A stretch of 64,000 nucleotides of DNA, taken from positions 1 through 64,000 of the forward strand of contig JAIUNK010000018.1 in assembly GCA_020161845.1 (NCBI GenBank). Direction: 5' to 3'. How positions within the stretch are numbered: the first letter of the stretch is position 1; the number at the start of each line of letters is the position of its first letter. Positions 9,429 through 18,831 of this stretch are shown here, in pieces. Below the pieces are notes generated by a model. It was not told where the DNA came from and searched no databases. It saw only the letters and a list, made by a program, of their open reading frames with translations. A program made the position numbers and the translations under genes. Source of the DNA: Actinomycetota bacterium (GTDB lineage Bacteria > Actinomycetota > Actinomycetes > Actinomycetales > Dermatophilaceae).

Positions 9429-10654
9429 GAGCCCGCCCCCCTCGTCCGGTACCCGCCGCCGCGCGCCTCCCGCGCCGGAGAGCGCCCCTCGGAGCGCCAG
9501 CGCCGCAGCCACATCGGCGGGCTCTCCCGGCCGGCCACGGCCGAGGTGCCCTCCACCACGGTCTCGTAGACGGCCAGCACGTCGGCGGCGACCGCGGACC
9601 AGTCGTAGCGCCGCGAGTGCCGACGCCCCGCCTCGCCCACGGCCTGGCGCCGCGCGGGATCGCCGAGCAGGTCACCCAGGACGGCCGCGAGGGCCGCGGG
9701 GTCGCCGGTAGGGAACAGCACTCCGCTGCGACCGCCGTCCAGGACCCGGCTGAAGGCCGGCAGGTCGCTGGCGACGACCGGAGCCCCGGCGGCCATCGCC
9801 TCGACGAGGACGATCCCGAAACTTTCACCGCCGGTGTGCGGCGCCACGTAGGCATCGACGGAGGCGAGCAGCCTGGCCTTGGCGGCGTCGTCGATGCCGC
9901 CGAGGAAGTGCACCGAGTTCGCCAGCTCCGGCGCGAGGCGCTCCTGGGCTGCGGCGATGTCGCCGAACCCGGCGACCAGCACCTGTAGCCCCGGGTGCCG
10001 GGCCAGCAGCTGCGGCAGGGCCTGGAGCAGCAGAGGTAGACCCTTGCGGGGTTCGTCGATCCGGCCGAGGAAGGCGATCGTCGGCGCCTGCGGCGTACCC
10101 TGCCAGCGCGGGTCCGGCACGGCGGCCCCGAAGCGGTCCACGAACACCCCGTTGGGGATGACGACGGCGTCGCCGCCGATGTGGGTGATGACGGTCTCGC
10201 GGGCCGATTCGGAGACGGCGATGCGGCCGTGGATCTTCTCGAAGCTGCCGCGGACCATCGGATAGGCCGCTTGCATCGCGCGGCTGCGCACGAAGCTGGT
10301 GTGGAAGGTCGCCACCGTGGGCCCCTCGACCGCCCAGAGCGCGAGGATGGACAGCGACGGCGCGATCGGCTCGTGGATGTGCACGACGTCGAAGGCTCCC
10401 CGGTCCAGCCATCGGGCGACCTTGCCGGCGGTGATCGGCCCGAACGCGAGCCTTGCCACCGATCCGTTGTAGGGGATCGGGACGGCCTTGCCGGTGCCTT
10501 CGACGTACGCCGGGAGCGGGGTGTCCTCATCGGCCGGGGCGAGCACGGACACCTGGTGACCGATGTCGATGAGGTGCTCGGCGAGGTCCCGGACGTGAAA
10601 CTGGACGCCGCCGGGGACGTCGAAGCTGTACGGGCACACGATCCCGATCCGCAT
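9425..10654 (-). CDS. pimA: Phosphatidyl-myo-inositol alpha-mannosyltransferase PimA
   Basis: GT-B glycosyltransferase that transfers the first mannose from GDP-mannose to phosphatidylinositol at the inner leaflet. The 409-residue product starts MRIGIVCPYSFDVPGGVQ, has HIHEP and TFHTSF in the acceptor half, and the GT4 donor signature GESFGIVLVEAMAAGAPVV with the E-x7-E pair. ATG 10654 shares one base with the stop of the acyltransferase upstream. A basic tail of about 30 residues is extra. The order pgsA-acyltransferase-pimA matches the PIM operon of actinobacteria. Confidence 0.93.
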   Translation of the reverse strand: MRIGIVCPYSFDVPGGVQFHVRDLAEHLIDIGHQVSVLAPADEDTPLPAYVEGTGKAVPIPYNGSVARLAFGPITAGKVARWLDRGAFDVVHIHEPIAPSLSILALWAVEGPTVATFHTSFVRSRAMQAAYPMVRGSFEKIHGRIAVSESARETVITHIGGDAVVIPNGVFVDRFGAAVPDPRWQGTPQAPTIAFLGRIDEPRKGLPLLLQALPQLLARHPGLQVLVAGFGDIAAAQERLAPELANSVHFLGGIDDAAKARLLASVDAYVAPHTGGESFGIVLVEAMAAGAPVVASDLPAFSRVLDGGRSGVLFPTGDPAALAAVLGDLLGDPARRQAVGEAGRRHSRRYDWSAVAADVLAVYETVVEGTSAVAGRESPPMWLRRWRSEGRSPAREARGGGYRTRGAGS

Positions 10655-11664
10655 CAGCTCCCCCCGGTGCTGCGGGCCGGTCCGTCCGCGAGGTGTTCCG
10701 GTGGGCCGAGCCGATCCGATGATCCCGCGGGCCGCCGGGTGGGGTCCAGGTCGGCAGTGAAGACGCGCTGCATCATGTGCCAGTCTTCCGTGTGCTCGGC
10801 GATCGCGCGGCCGAGCACGTCGGCGCAGGCCTGCGTCATCGCCGTGACGCGGGCCCGGGTCGGTCCGGCGGCCGGTCCGGGGTCGGGGACCTGGTCGTGG
10901 AAGGTCACCACGGTGCGCCAGCCGCCGGGCAGCTCCACTCGGGGCACCGGCTCGTAGTGCACCGACACCGGGTAGAGCGCGGCTCCGGTGCTCACGGCCA
11001 GGGCCGCGGGGCCGGCGGCCATCCGGGCCGGCAGGCCGCGGAAGGTCACCTCGACGCCCTGGGCGGTGAGGTCGCGATCGGAGACCAACGGGATCACCCG
11101 GCCGCCGGCCCGGGCGGCCTCCACGAGCGCGGGAAACGGCGGATCGCCGCCGGTCAGGGGCAGGATCGTCATCCCCAGTCGGGTCCGGAACGCCAGGAAG
11201 TCGGCGAACAGCGCCTCCGGCTCCAGGCGTTCGGCGACGGTGGTGACGGGGCCGAACTCGGTGCTGGACCAGGCCCCCGCGATGTCCCAGTTGCCCATGT
11301 GGGCGAGGAAGGCGATGACGGAGCGGCCGGCGGCGAGGTCGGCGCGGGGCGCGTCGAAGCCGACCGGCCGGACCGCGGCGACGAGTTGCTCCCGGGACAT
11401 GTCGGGCAGCCGGAACGCCTCGCACCAATACCGCAGGTAGGACCGCATCCCGGCGCGGACGAGCTGCTCCAGCTCCGCCGGCGTCAGGTCGGGGCGGATC
11501 CGGGCGTAGTTGGCCCGCAGCAGCCGTACATCGCGGCCGTTGCGCGCGTGGCCGGCGTCCGCGAGGCGCTCGAACAGCGCGTACGCCGCGGCGGGCGGCA
11601 TCCGGCGGACCCCTGCCCAGCCGGCCCGGAACGCCGCAAGCGTGGCTCGTTCGGTCGGCCTCAC
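10654..11664 (-). CDS. Phosphatidylinositol mannoside acyltransferase (LpxL/HtrB family)
   Basis: A 336-residue protein of the lysophospholipid acyltransferase superfamily. The H-x4-D catalytic motif is visible as HMGNWD, followed by substrate-pocket residues in VIPLVSDRDL and a conserved Pro block (LYPVSVHYEP). Known relatives acylate the mannose of PIM1/PIM2. GTG 11664 overlaps the pgsA stop (GTGA) and the gene ends one base into pimA, so all three are coupled. Confidence 0.9.
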   Translation of the reverse strand: MRPTERATLAAFRAGWAGVRRMPPAAAYALFERLADAGHARNGRDVRLLRANYARIRPDLTPAELEQLVRAGMRSYLRYWCEAFRLPDMSREQLVAAVRPVGFDAPRADLAAGRSVIAFLAHMGNWDIAGAWSSTEFGPVTTVAERLEPEALFADFLAFRTRLGMTILPLTGGDPPFPALVEAARAGGRVIPLVSDRDLTAQGVEVTFRGLPARMAAGPAALAVSTGAALYPVSVHYEPVPRVELPGGWRTVVTFHDQVPDPGPAAGPTRARVTAMTQACADVLGRAIAEHTEDWHMMQRVFTADLDPTRRPAGSSDRLGPPEHLADGPARSTGGS

Positions 11665-12278
11665 GACTCGGCGAGGATGTGCCGGCGCACCGCGATCATG
11701 CGTTGCAGCACGGTCACCGCGCTGGCCAGGGCCAACAGGCCGAGCAGGATCGTCAGCACGATGTCGGGCAGCCCGAAGAGGCCGGTCAGCCCGGTCCCCA
11801 CCAGGGCGACGACGAGGCGGTCGGCGCGTTCGGCGATGCCGACGTTGGCGGCGGTCACGCCGAGCCCCTCGGCGCGGGCGCGGGCGTAGCTGGTGACGAA
11901 GCCGAACACCAGGCAGGCGAGCGCGAACCAGGCGGTCAGCTCCATGCCGGGGCGGCTGGCGAAGCACAACAGCAGCCCGCCGAACACGGCGCCGTCGCCG
12001 ATCCGGTCGAGCGTGGAGTCGATGAAGGCCCCCCACCTGCTGGTCTGTCCGGACAGGCGGGCCATCGTGCCGTCCAGGGTGTCGGAGAAGACGAAGACCG
12101 CAATGACGAGCGTCCCGATGAGGAACTCGTGGCGAGGGTAGAAGATCAAGGCGCCGAGGCAGACCCCGATCGTTCCGATGATGGTGACCATGTCGGGGGT
12201 CAGGCCGACCCGCAAGGCCAGCCGCGCGACGGGCGTGAGCAGGCGCGTGACAAACGCGCGGGCAAATTTGTTCAACAT
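11661..12278 (-). CDS. pgsA: Phosphatidylinositol phosphate synthase (CDP-alcohol phosphatidyltransferase)
   Basis: Integral membrane enzyme that condenses CDP-diacylglycerol with inositol 1-phosphate, the first step to PI and PIMs. The 205-residue product contains the CDP-alcohol signature DTLDGTMARLSG followed by GAFIDSTLDRIGD, which supplies all four metal-binding Asp residues, and five to six hydrophobic helices. ATG 12278 (MLNKFARAF) was preferred to the longer frame because the family begins with this amphipathic helix. It is the first gene of the PIM group; the usual upstream partners HIT and thrS lie 8 kb away. Confidence 0.93.
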   Translation of the reverse strand: MLNKFARAFVTRLLTPVARLALRVGLTPDMVTIIGTIGVCLGALIFYPRHEFLIGTLVIAVFVFSDTLDGTMARLSGQTSRWGAFIDSTLDRIGDGAVFGGLLLCFASRPGMELTAWFALACLVFGFVTSYARARAEGLGVTAANVGIAERADRLVVALVGTGLTGLFGLPDIVLTILLGLLALASAVTVLQRMIAVRRHILAES

Positions 12279-12358
12279 GGCGAGGCCTACAGTACCGACG
12301 CGCCGCCGCCGCCAGAGCACTGCCGCCGTCGGCGAGCCGGTGCCGCGTCGCCCCGTCC

Positions 12359-12405
12359 GGCGTCTCGCCCGGCGTCTCGCCCGGGTCCCGTGCGGCGTCT
12401 CGCCC
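12359..12405. repeat. Three copies of a 12-bp repeat (GGCGTCTCGCCC)
   Basis: Copies lie at 12359-12370, 12371-12382 and 12394-12405; the first two are directly tandem. They sit in the 218-bp gap between pgsA and the EF-G-like gene. Each copy has partly self-complementary ends (GGCG...CGCC). Confidence 0.6.
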
Positions 12406-12496
12406 GATGGGACGGGCTGCGCTGTGGCGGACTCGTCAGGGCTTTTCGGCCGAAAGTCCTTGTCCGCACCCCGGCTGCGTAGCAGGGTGTATCGGC

Positions 12497-14605
12497 ATGA
12501 GCGGCAGACCAGCTACCCCCACGTCATCCCCCGTCGCCACGTCCCCGGACGCGCTGCGCAATGTCGTCCTCGTCGGTCCCAGCGGGTCCGGGAAGACGCG
12601 CCTGTACGACCACCTCCTCACCACCACGACGCCCGGCTATCGGGCGCCGCAGCGTGGCGACGAGCGGTCGACGCAGCTCTCGGTGGCGGCGGTGTCCTTC
12701 GGTGACGTGGTGATCAACCTCATCGATACTCCCGGTTACAGCGACTTCGTCGGCGACCTGCGGGCCGGCCTGCGGGCGGCGGACGCGGCGTTGTTCGTGG
12801 TCTCGGCGGCGGACGGGGTCGACGCGGGGACGCGCCGGCTGTGGCGCGAGTGCGCGAACGTCGGGGTCCCGCGCGCGGTGGCGATCACCAAATTGGACGC
12901 GGGCCGCGGCGATTTCGACTCGGTCCTGTCGGAGTGCCAGAGCGCGTTCGGCGACGGCGTACTGCCGTTGGCGATCCCGCAGCTCGGCGCCGGCGGGTCA
13001 CTGGACGCCACGGTCGACCTGGTGCTCGGCGAGGTGCACGACTACACCGGCAGCGAGCGGGTCGTGAAGAAGACCGGCCCGGAGCACCAGGACATCTTCG
13101 AGACCTACCAGGGCCCACTTCTGGAGGGAATCATCCAGGAGGCGGAGGACGACACGCTGCTGGACCGCTACCTGGAGGGTGAGGAGATCGGCTTCGAGGT
13201 CGTCGAGGACGCCCTGCTCAAGGCCGTCGCGCGCGGCTCCTTCTTCCCGGTGTTGCCGATGTCGGTGGCGACCGGCGCGGGTGTGGACGTGCTGTTGCAC
13301 CTGATCGAGAAGGCGTTCCCGCCGCCGACGCTGCACCCGCTGCCGCGGGTGTTCACCACCGCGGGCGCGGACGCCCCGGCGTTGTCGGCGGATCCCGCCG
13401 GGCCCCTGGTCGCGGAGGTCGTCAAGACGACCTCGGATGCGTATGTCGGCGCGGTGGCCCTGGTGCGGGTCTTCAGCGGCACGCTGCTGCCGGAGACGAC
13501 CGTGCACGTGTCGGGGCACCTGGAGTCGCTCTCGGGCCGGGAGATCGAGGGTCACCACGACCACGACGAGGATGTGAAGGTCGGCCCGCTGAGTTCCCCG
13601 CTGGGCGACACGCTGCGCCCCAAGGACAAGGCCATCGCGGGCGACATCGCGGTCGTGGCGAAGCTGCCTACGGCGCAGACCTCGGACACCCTCTCGGACA
13701 AGGACACGCCCCTGGTCATGGAGCCCTGGGATATGCCGGATGCGTTGCTGCCGGTGGCGGTGAAGGCCGCGACCCGGGCGGATGAGGACAAGCTGCCCAA
13801 TGCGCTGCAACGCCTAGCGGCCGGCGACCCGTCGCTGCGGGTGGAGCACAATGCGGAGACCGCCCAGGTCGTGCTGTGGACGATGGGGCAGACGCATGCG
13901 GACATGGTGATGGACCGGCTGAAGAACCGGCTCAACGTCAATGTCGAGGTCGAGCCCCTGCGGATCGCGTTGCGCGAGACGTTCGTCGGCAAGTCCGGGG
14001 GCCACGGCCGGCACGTGAAGCAGTCCGGTGGCCACGGCCAGTTCGCGGTGTGCGACATCGAGGTGGAGCCGAACGAGCGGGGCGCCGGGTTCGAGTTCAT
14101 CGACAAGGTCGTGGGCGGCGCGGTGCCGCGGCAGTTCATCCCCTCGGTCGAGAAGGGCATCAGGGCGCAGCTGGAGAAGGGCTGCATCGCCGGCTATCCG
14201 ATGGTCGACCTGAAGGTGACGCTGTTCGACGGCAAGGCGCATTCCGTGGACTCCTCGGACGCGGCGTTCCAGCTGGCCGGGTCGTTGGCCCTGAAGGAGG
14301 CCGCGAACAAGGCCGGGGTGGCGACCCTGCTGGAGCCGATCGACCTGCTGACGGTGATGGTGCCGGACGATTACGTCGGCGCGGTGATGACCGATCTGCA
14401 GGGCCGGCGGGGCCGGTTGCAGGGCACCGAGCCGGGGGCTCAGGACGGCGTCTCGGTGATCCGGGCGGAGGTGCCGCAGGTGGAGCTGTCGCGGTACGCC
14501 GTGGAGTTGCGCTCGCTCTCCCATGGTGCGGGGTGGTTCACCCGGCAGATGGTGGGGTACGAGCAGATGCCGGCGAACTTGGTCAAGGACCACCTGACCA
14601 AGTAA
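12497..14605 (+). CDS. EF-G-like translational GTPase (EF-G2 type)
   Basis: A 702-residue protein with the EF-G layout: GTPase domain, domain II, and domains III-V (RETFVGKSGGHGRHVKQSGG is the domain IV entry). G1 reads GPSGSGKT instead of the AHVDAGKT of true EF-G, G3 is DTPGYSDF and G4 TKLD. This matches the EF-G2 paralogue of mycobacteria and other actinobacteria, which has weak or no translocase activity and an unclear role. ATG 12497 is used because the codons upstream look non-coding. It opens the plus-strand block that separates pgsA from HIT. Confidence 0.85.
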   Translation: MSGRPATPTSSPVATSPDALRNVVLVGPSGSGKTRLYDHLLTTTTPGYRAPQRGDERSTQLSVAAVSFGDVVINLIDTPGYSDFVGDLRAGLRAADAALFVVSAADGVDAGTRRLWRECANVGVPRAVAITKLDAGRGDFDSVLSECQSAFGDGVLPLAIPQLGAGGSLDATVDLVLGEVHDYTGSERVVKKTGPEHQDIFETYQGPLLEGIIQEAEDDTLLDRYLEGEEIGFEVVEDALLKAVARGSFFPVLPMSVATGAGVDVLLHLIEKAFPPPTLHPLPRVFTTAGADAPALSADPAGPLVAEVVKTTSDAYVGAVALVRVFSGTLLPETTVHVSGHLESLSGREIEGHHDHDEDVKVGPLSSPLGDTLRPKDKAIAGDIAVVAKLPTAQTSDTLSDKDTPLVMEPWDMPDALLPVAVKAATRADEDKLPNALQRLAAGDPSLRVEHNAETAQVVLWTMGQTHADMVMDRLKNRLNVNVEVEPLRIALRETFVGKSGGHGRHVKQSGGHGQFAVCDIEVEPNERGAGFEFIDKVVGGAVPRQFIPSVEKGIRAQLEKGCIAGYPMVDLKVTLFDGKAHSVDSSDAAFQLAGSLALKEAANKAGVATLLEPIDLLTVMVPDDYVGAVMTDLQGRRGRLQGTEPGAQDGVSVIRAEVPQVELSRYAVELRSLSHGAGWFTRQMVGYEQMPANLVKDHLTK

Positions 14606-14683
14606 GGACGACGGTTGTGGTGCAGGGGTCTGGTCCGATGGGCCGGGCCCCTGCGCCGGTGCGGCACGAGATCGGAGGGCGTG

Positions 14684-16084
14684 GTGAGTGACAACTACAG
14701 CGCGTTCGTGAATTCGGTGGTGGGCGCCCGGCTGGCGCGGTCGCTGGGGCTGCCGCGGCCGAGCACGCTGCGACGGCACGAGCCGGGGGCCGCGCTGATT
14801 CCGGGACCGGTGCTGGTCGGTGGGCACGGCGCGGCCCCGGTCGCGGCGATCGTGCGGGGTCTGCTGGCGACCGAGGGCGTCGAGGTCGTCGATGAGGTGG
14901 GCGACGGCGGGGTCGGCGGGGTGGTCGTCGACGTGACCGAGGTCGCCATCCCGCAGGATCTGGAGTCCGCCCGGGCGCTGCTGTCCCCCGCGCTGCGGGT
15001 GCTGGGTCCGGGCGGCCGGGTGATTGTCGTGGGTCGCCCGCCGCTGGAGGGCGGGTCCGAGGGGCCGCTCGACCCGGCCCGGGTCGCCGCCCGGCGGGCC
15101 GTGGAGGGCCTGGTGCGGTCGATCGGCAAGGAGCTGCGCGGCGGCGGCACGGCCAACCTGGTGCACGTCGCGCGGGGCGCCGACGGTGCGCTCGGCGCGA
15201 CGTTGCGGTTCCTGTTGTCGGGTCGGTCCGCGTATGTGTCCGGCCAGGTCCTCACGGTCGGTGCGGCCGGCTCGGGAGGCGCCCGCCGGGAGCCCGAACC
15301 GGCGCCGTCGGGACCGGTGTCGCATCGGTTGGCGTGCGGGGATCGGCCGTTGGCGGGCAAGGTCGCGGTCGTCACCGGGGCCGCCCGGGGCATCGGGGCC
15401 GCGATCGCTGCGGTCCTGGCCCGCGACGGCGCCTCGGTGGTGTGCGTGGATCTGGAATCCGCTGGTGAGGCGCTGTCGACGGTCGCGACCGACGTGGGCG
15501 GGGTCCCGCTGGCCGTGGATGTCACGGCCGTCGATGCGGGCGCCCAGATCGTCGCCCGGTGTGCGGAGCTGGGCGGCTTGGACGTCGTGGTGCACAACGC
15601 CGGCATCACCCGCGACCGGCTGCTCGTCAACACCGACGCGCAGCGGTGGGCCCAGGTCATCGACGTGAATCTGGAGTCGGTGCTGCGGATGAACGGCGCC
15701 CTGCTGGGCGCGCAAGGGCTCCGCGACGGCGGCCGGGTCGTCCTGGTGTCGTCGACGTCGGGAATCGCCGGCAACCGGGGTCAGGCGAACTACGCGGCGT
15801 CGAAGGCGGGCGTCATCGGGGTGGTCCAGGCGCTCGCGCGGGATCACGCCCTGATCGAGCGCGGGATCACCGTCAACGCGGTCGCGCCCGGGTTCATCGA
15901 GACGGAGATGACCGCCCGGATCCCGCTGCTGATGCGGGAGGTGGGTCGGCGGATCAATTCGCTGGCCCAGGGCGGGCTGCCGGTCGACGTCGCCGAGGCC
16001 GTCGCCTATTTCGCCCAGCCCGCCAGTGGCGCGGTCACGGGCAACGTGCTGCGGGTGTGTGGCCAGAGCCAGCTGGGGGCGTAG
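14684..16084 (+). CDS. fabG: Two-domain 3-oxoacyl-ACP reductase (FabG4-type SDR)
   Basis: A 466-residue short-chain dehydrogenase with an extra N-terminal Rossmann-like domain, as in the long FabG4 reductases of actinobacteria. The C-terminal half holds the NAD(P)-binding motif TGAARGIGAAIA, the HNAGITRD motif, the catalytic Ser in VSSTSG and Tyr/Lys in YAASKAG. GTG 14684 is preceded by GGAGGG; the GTG just before it is also possible. It likely reduces 3-oxoacyl thioesters; long FabGs favour NADH and CoA substrates. It follows the EF-G-like gene by 78 bp and ends just before the iron box of the next operon. Confidence 0.85.
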   Translation: MSDNYSAFVNSVVGARLARSLGLPRPSTLRRHEPGAALIPGPVLVGGHGAAPVAAIVRGLLATEGVEVVDEVGDGGVGGVVVDVTEVAIPQDLESARALLSPALRVLGPGGRVIVVGRPPLEGGSEGPLDPARVAARRAVEGLVRSIGKELRGGGTANLVHVARGADGALGATLRFLLSGRSAYVSGQVLTVGAAGSGGARREPEPAPSGPVSHRLACGDRPLAGKVAVVTGAARGIGAAIAAVLARDGASVVCVDLESAGEALSTVATDVGGVPLAVDVTAVDAGAQIVARCAELGGLDVVVHNAGITRDRLLVNTDAQRWAQVIDVNLESVLRMNGALLGAQGLRDGGRVVLVSSTSGIAGNRGQANYAASKAGVIGVVQALARDHALIERGITVNAVAPGFIETEMTARIPLLMREVGRRINSLAQGGLPVDVAEAVAYFAQPASGAVTGNVLRVCGQSQLGA

Positions 16085-16109
16085 CAACACCAATAGCCGG
16101 GACTCTGAG

Positions 16110-16128
16110 TTAGGTTATCCTTACCTAA
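16110..16128 (+). promoter_or_regulatory. IdeR/DtxR-type iron box
   Basis: TTAGGTTATCCTTACCTAA is a 19-bp inverted repeat with only one mismatch between its 8-base arms and matches the actinobacterial DtxR/IdeR consensus (TTAGGTTAGGCTAACCTAA) closely. It lies 29 bp before the ATG of the iron-binding lipoprotein, where a repressor would block initiation. Iron-replete repression of the transporter follows. Confidence 0.85.
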
Positions 16129-16156
16129 CTTCGACCGACGCCCGAGGAGCTCCCGT

Positions 16157-17227
16157 ATGCCCCGCCGCACCCGACGTACCCTCTGTCTCGCCGCCGCAAT
16201 GGCGGTGACGGCAACGCTCGCGGGATGTGGCACCACCCCCACGCCGGCCGCCACCACCGCGGGCGCACCCGCGGCGAACCAGGGCGGGCCGGCGGCGAGC
16301 GTGACCATCTACTCGGGCCGCAGCGAGAAGCTCGTCGCCCCCCTGCTGGCCAAGATCGAGGCCGCGACCGGGGTGAAGGTCACCACGCGGTACGGCGACT
16401 CCAGCGCCCTCGCCGCGCAGATCCTCGACGAGGGCGATCGCTCCCCCGCCGACCTGCTGTTCAGCCAGGACGCGGGAGCGCTCGGCGCGCTGGCCAAGGC
16501 CGGCAGGCTGACCCCGCTGCCCGAGCAGACGACGGCCCTGGTCAAGCCCGGCTACGCGGACGCGAACCGCCGCTGGGTGGCCACATCGGCCCGGGCCCGC
16601 GTGGTCGCCTACCACCCGGCTCAGGCGCCCGAGGCGGCGCAGATGACGGGCATCGACGCCGTGCTCGATCCGAAGTATCGGGGCAAGGTCGGCTACGCCC
16701 CCACGAACGCCTCGTTCCACTCCTTCGTCACGGCGCTGCGGGTCAGCCGCGGCGAGGCGGCGGCCACGACGTGGCTGACGAAGTTCGCGGCGAACCAGCC
16801 CAAGGCGTACGACAAGAACGGCACGGTCCTGAAGGCGGTCGATTCCGGCGAGGTCAGCCTGGGGTTGATCAACCACTACTACTGGAACGAACTCGCCAAG
16901 GAGAAGGGCGCCGACAACGTCACGGCGAAGATCCGCTTCCTCGGCAGCGACGACCCTGGCGCCCTGGTCAACGTGGCCGGGGTCGGGGTGCTTGCCACCA
17001 GCAAGCAGTCCGAGGCGGCCGGGAAGGTGGTCACCTACCTGCTCGGGCGGGAGGCGCAGCAGTACTTCGCCGACGAGACCGCCGAATACCCGGCCATCGC
17101 GGGCGTCACCTCGACGAAGCACCAGCTGGCCCCGCTGGAGGGCCAGCGGACCTCGAGCGTGGACCTGAACTCCCTCGACTCCCTGCAGGACACCCTGGCC
17201 CTGCTCACCAAGGTCGGGCTGACCTGA
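16157..17227 (+). CDS. fbpA: Ferric iron ABC transporter, substrate-binding lipoprotein
   Basis: A 356-residue FbpA-type (Fe3+/type 1 periplasmic) binding protein. It has a lipoprotein signal with the lipobox LAGC (Cys 24) and then a Thr/Ala linker. The mature part begins VTIYSGRSEKLVAP, typical of iron-binding proteins, with metal-site tyrosines likely in NHYYWNELA. Iron specificity is backed by the iron box directly upstream. First gene of a three-gene transporter operon; its stop overlaps the next gene. Confidence 0.88.
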   Translation: MPRRTRRTLCLAAAMAVTATLAGCGTTPTPAATTAGAPAANQGGPAASVTIYSGRSEKLVAPLLAKIEAATGVKVTTRYGDSSALAAQILDEGDRSPADLLFSQDAGALGALAKAGRLTPLPEQTTALVKPGYADANRRWVATSARARVVAYHPAQAPEAAQMTGIDAVLDPKYRGKVGYAPTNASFHSFVTALRVSRGEAAATTWLTKFAANQPKAYDKNGTVLKAVDSGEVSLGLINHYYWNELAKEKGADNVTAKIRFLGSDDPGALVNVAGVGVLATSKQSEAAGKVVTYLLGREAQQYFADETAEYPAIAGVTSTKHQLAPLEGQRTSSVDLNSLDSLQDTLALLTKVGLT

Positions 17228-18831
17228 GCGCCGACCTGGCCGCGCCGGCCCGCAGCTCGCCGCACCGCACCGGCCCACACGTCCCCGCGCGCGCCCCGAG
17301 CCCGACGGATCACGGCCGCCGCAGCGCCCCCGCCGTTCCCCGCCCGCTGCTGCTGGCTGGCGCGCTGGTGGCCGGGATCGCCCTGATCCCGATCGCCTAC
17401 CTGCTGGTCCGCACCGCGGCCGCGGGCCCGGCGGCCGTCGGCGCGGTCCTGAGCCGGCCGGCGACGCTGGCCCTCGTCGGCCGCTCCCTCGCGCTCGCGC
17501 TCGGCGTCACGACCGTCAGCGTGGTCGTCGGCGTCGCGCTGGCCTATCTGGTGACGCGCACCGACCTGCCGGGGCGCCGGCTGGTCGGGGTCCTGGCGCC
17601 GCTGCCGTTGGCGGTCCCCAGCTATGTGGCCGCGTTCGCGTGGGTCTCCTCGGTGCCCGGTTTCGCGGGCCTCGCGGCCGCGATCCTGGTGCTCTCGCTG
17701 TGCTGCTATCCCTACGTCTACCTGCCCGTCGTCGCCGCCATGTCGCGCCTGGACCCGGCCGCCGAGGAGGTCGCCCGGTGCCTGGGCCGCAGCCGGTGGC
17801 GCGCGTTCACCGACGTCACGGCGCGGCAGCTGGGGCCGACGGTGGCGGGCGGGGCCCTGCTCGTGGCGCTCTACGCGCTCAGCGACTTCGGCGCCGTGTC
17901 CCTGCTGCGATTCGACGCCTTCACGCGGGTGATCCACACCTCCTACCAGGCGAGCTTCGACCGTACGCCGGCGGCGGTGCTGGGCCTGCTGCTCGTGGCG
18001 CTGACCGTCCTGATTACGGTGGGCGAGTCGCGGTTGCGGACCCGCGGCGTGGCCCGGCTGGGATCGGGGCTGGCCCGGGCGGCCGAGCCGGTGCGGCTGT
18101 CGAGGGCGCGGGTCCCGGCGGTCACGGCCGTCGTCGCGGTGCTGGGCGCGGCGCTGGTCTTCCCGGTGGCCTCGCTGGGCTACTGGGCGGCGACGGGGTT
18201 GTCCGGCGGGGTGGCCTGGTCGCGGCTGCTGACGGTGAGCGGCAACACCGTCGTCCTTGCCGGCTGGGGCGCGCTGGTCGCCACGCTGGCGGCGCTGCCG
18301 GTGGGCCTGCTCGGCGCCCGCTTTCGCAGCCGCTGGACCGACCTGATCGAGCAGGCCACCTGGGCGGCCCACGCCCTGCCCGGGCTGGTGATCGGTCTGG
18401 CCCTGGTCTTCTTCGGGATCCGGGTGGTGCCCTGGGCCTACCAGCGGGAGCCGCTGCTGGTGCTCGCCTACCTGGTGCTCTTCCTGCCCGCGGCGGTGGG
18501 GGCGGTGCGCAGCGCCGTGGAGCTGGCGCCCGTGCGCGCCGAGGAGGTGGCGCGCACGCTGGGCTGCGGGCCGCTCGCCGCGTTCCGCCGCGTCACCCTC
18601 CCCGTGGCCGCACCGGGGATCGGCGCCGGTGCGGCGCTGGTCTTCCTCACCGCTATGAAGGAGCTTCCGGCGACGATCCTGTTGCGCCCCACCGGGACCG
18701 ACACCCTCGCCACTGCGCTGTGGACCGAGACCGGGGTGGCGGCGTACGCCGCCGCTGCGCCGTACGGTCTCGCCCTCGTCCTGCTCGCGGTGCTGCCCAC
18801 GGCGGTGCTCCTGCGGGGGCGGCACCGGTGA
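17224..18831 (+). CDS. fbpB: Ferric iron ABC transporter, fused permease
   Basis: A two-copy permease of about 535 residues with roughly twelve membrane helices and two EAA loops (EEVARCLGRSRWRAF in the first half, EEVARTLGCGPLAAF in the second), as in FbpB/SfuB. No ATG, GTG or TTG lies at the expected start; the first useful one (GTG 17368) would cut the first helix. A CTG at 17224 overlaps the fbpA stop as CTGA, exactly like the ATGA/GTGA couplings elsewhere here. I therefore take CTG as the probable start. The end overlaps the ATPase gene by four bases. Confidence 0.85.
   Translation: MSADLAAPARSSPHRTGPHVPARAPSPTDHGRRSAPAVPRPLLLAGALVAGIALIPIAYLLVRTAAAGPAAVGAVLSRPATLALVGRSLALALGVTTVSVVVGVALAYLVTRTDLPGRRLVGVLAPLPLAVPSYVAAFAWVSSVPGFAGLAAAILVLSLCCYPYVYLPVVAAMSRLDPAAEEVARCLGRSRWRAFTDVTARQLGPTVAGGALLVALYALSDFGAVSLLRFDAFTRVIHTSYQASFDRTPAAVLGLLLVALTVLITVGESRLRTRGVARLGSGLARAAEPVRLSRARVPAVTAVVAVLGAALVFPVASLGYWAATGLSGGVAWSRLLTVSGNTVVLAGWGALVATLAALPVGLLGARFRSRWTDLIEQATWAAHALPGLVIGLALVFFGIRVVPWAYQREPLLVLAYLVLFLPAAVGAVRSAVELAPVRAEEVARTLGCGPLAAFRRVTLPVAAPGIGAGAALVFLTAMKELPATILLRPTGTDTLATALWTETGVAAYAAAAPYGLALVLLAVLPTAVLLRGRHR

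Noticed and set aside
12359-12405. Possible CRISPR-like repeat array
   Set aside because: Units of only 12 bp, two of them directly tandem, no spacers of constant size and no cas genes.
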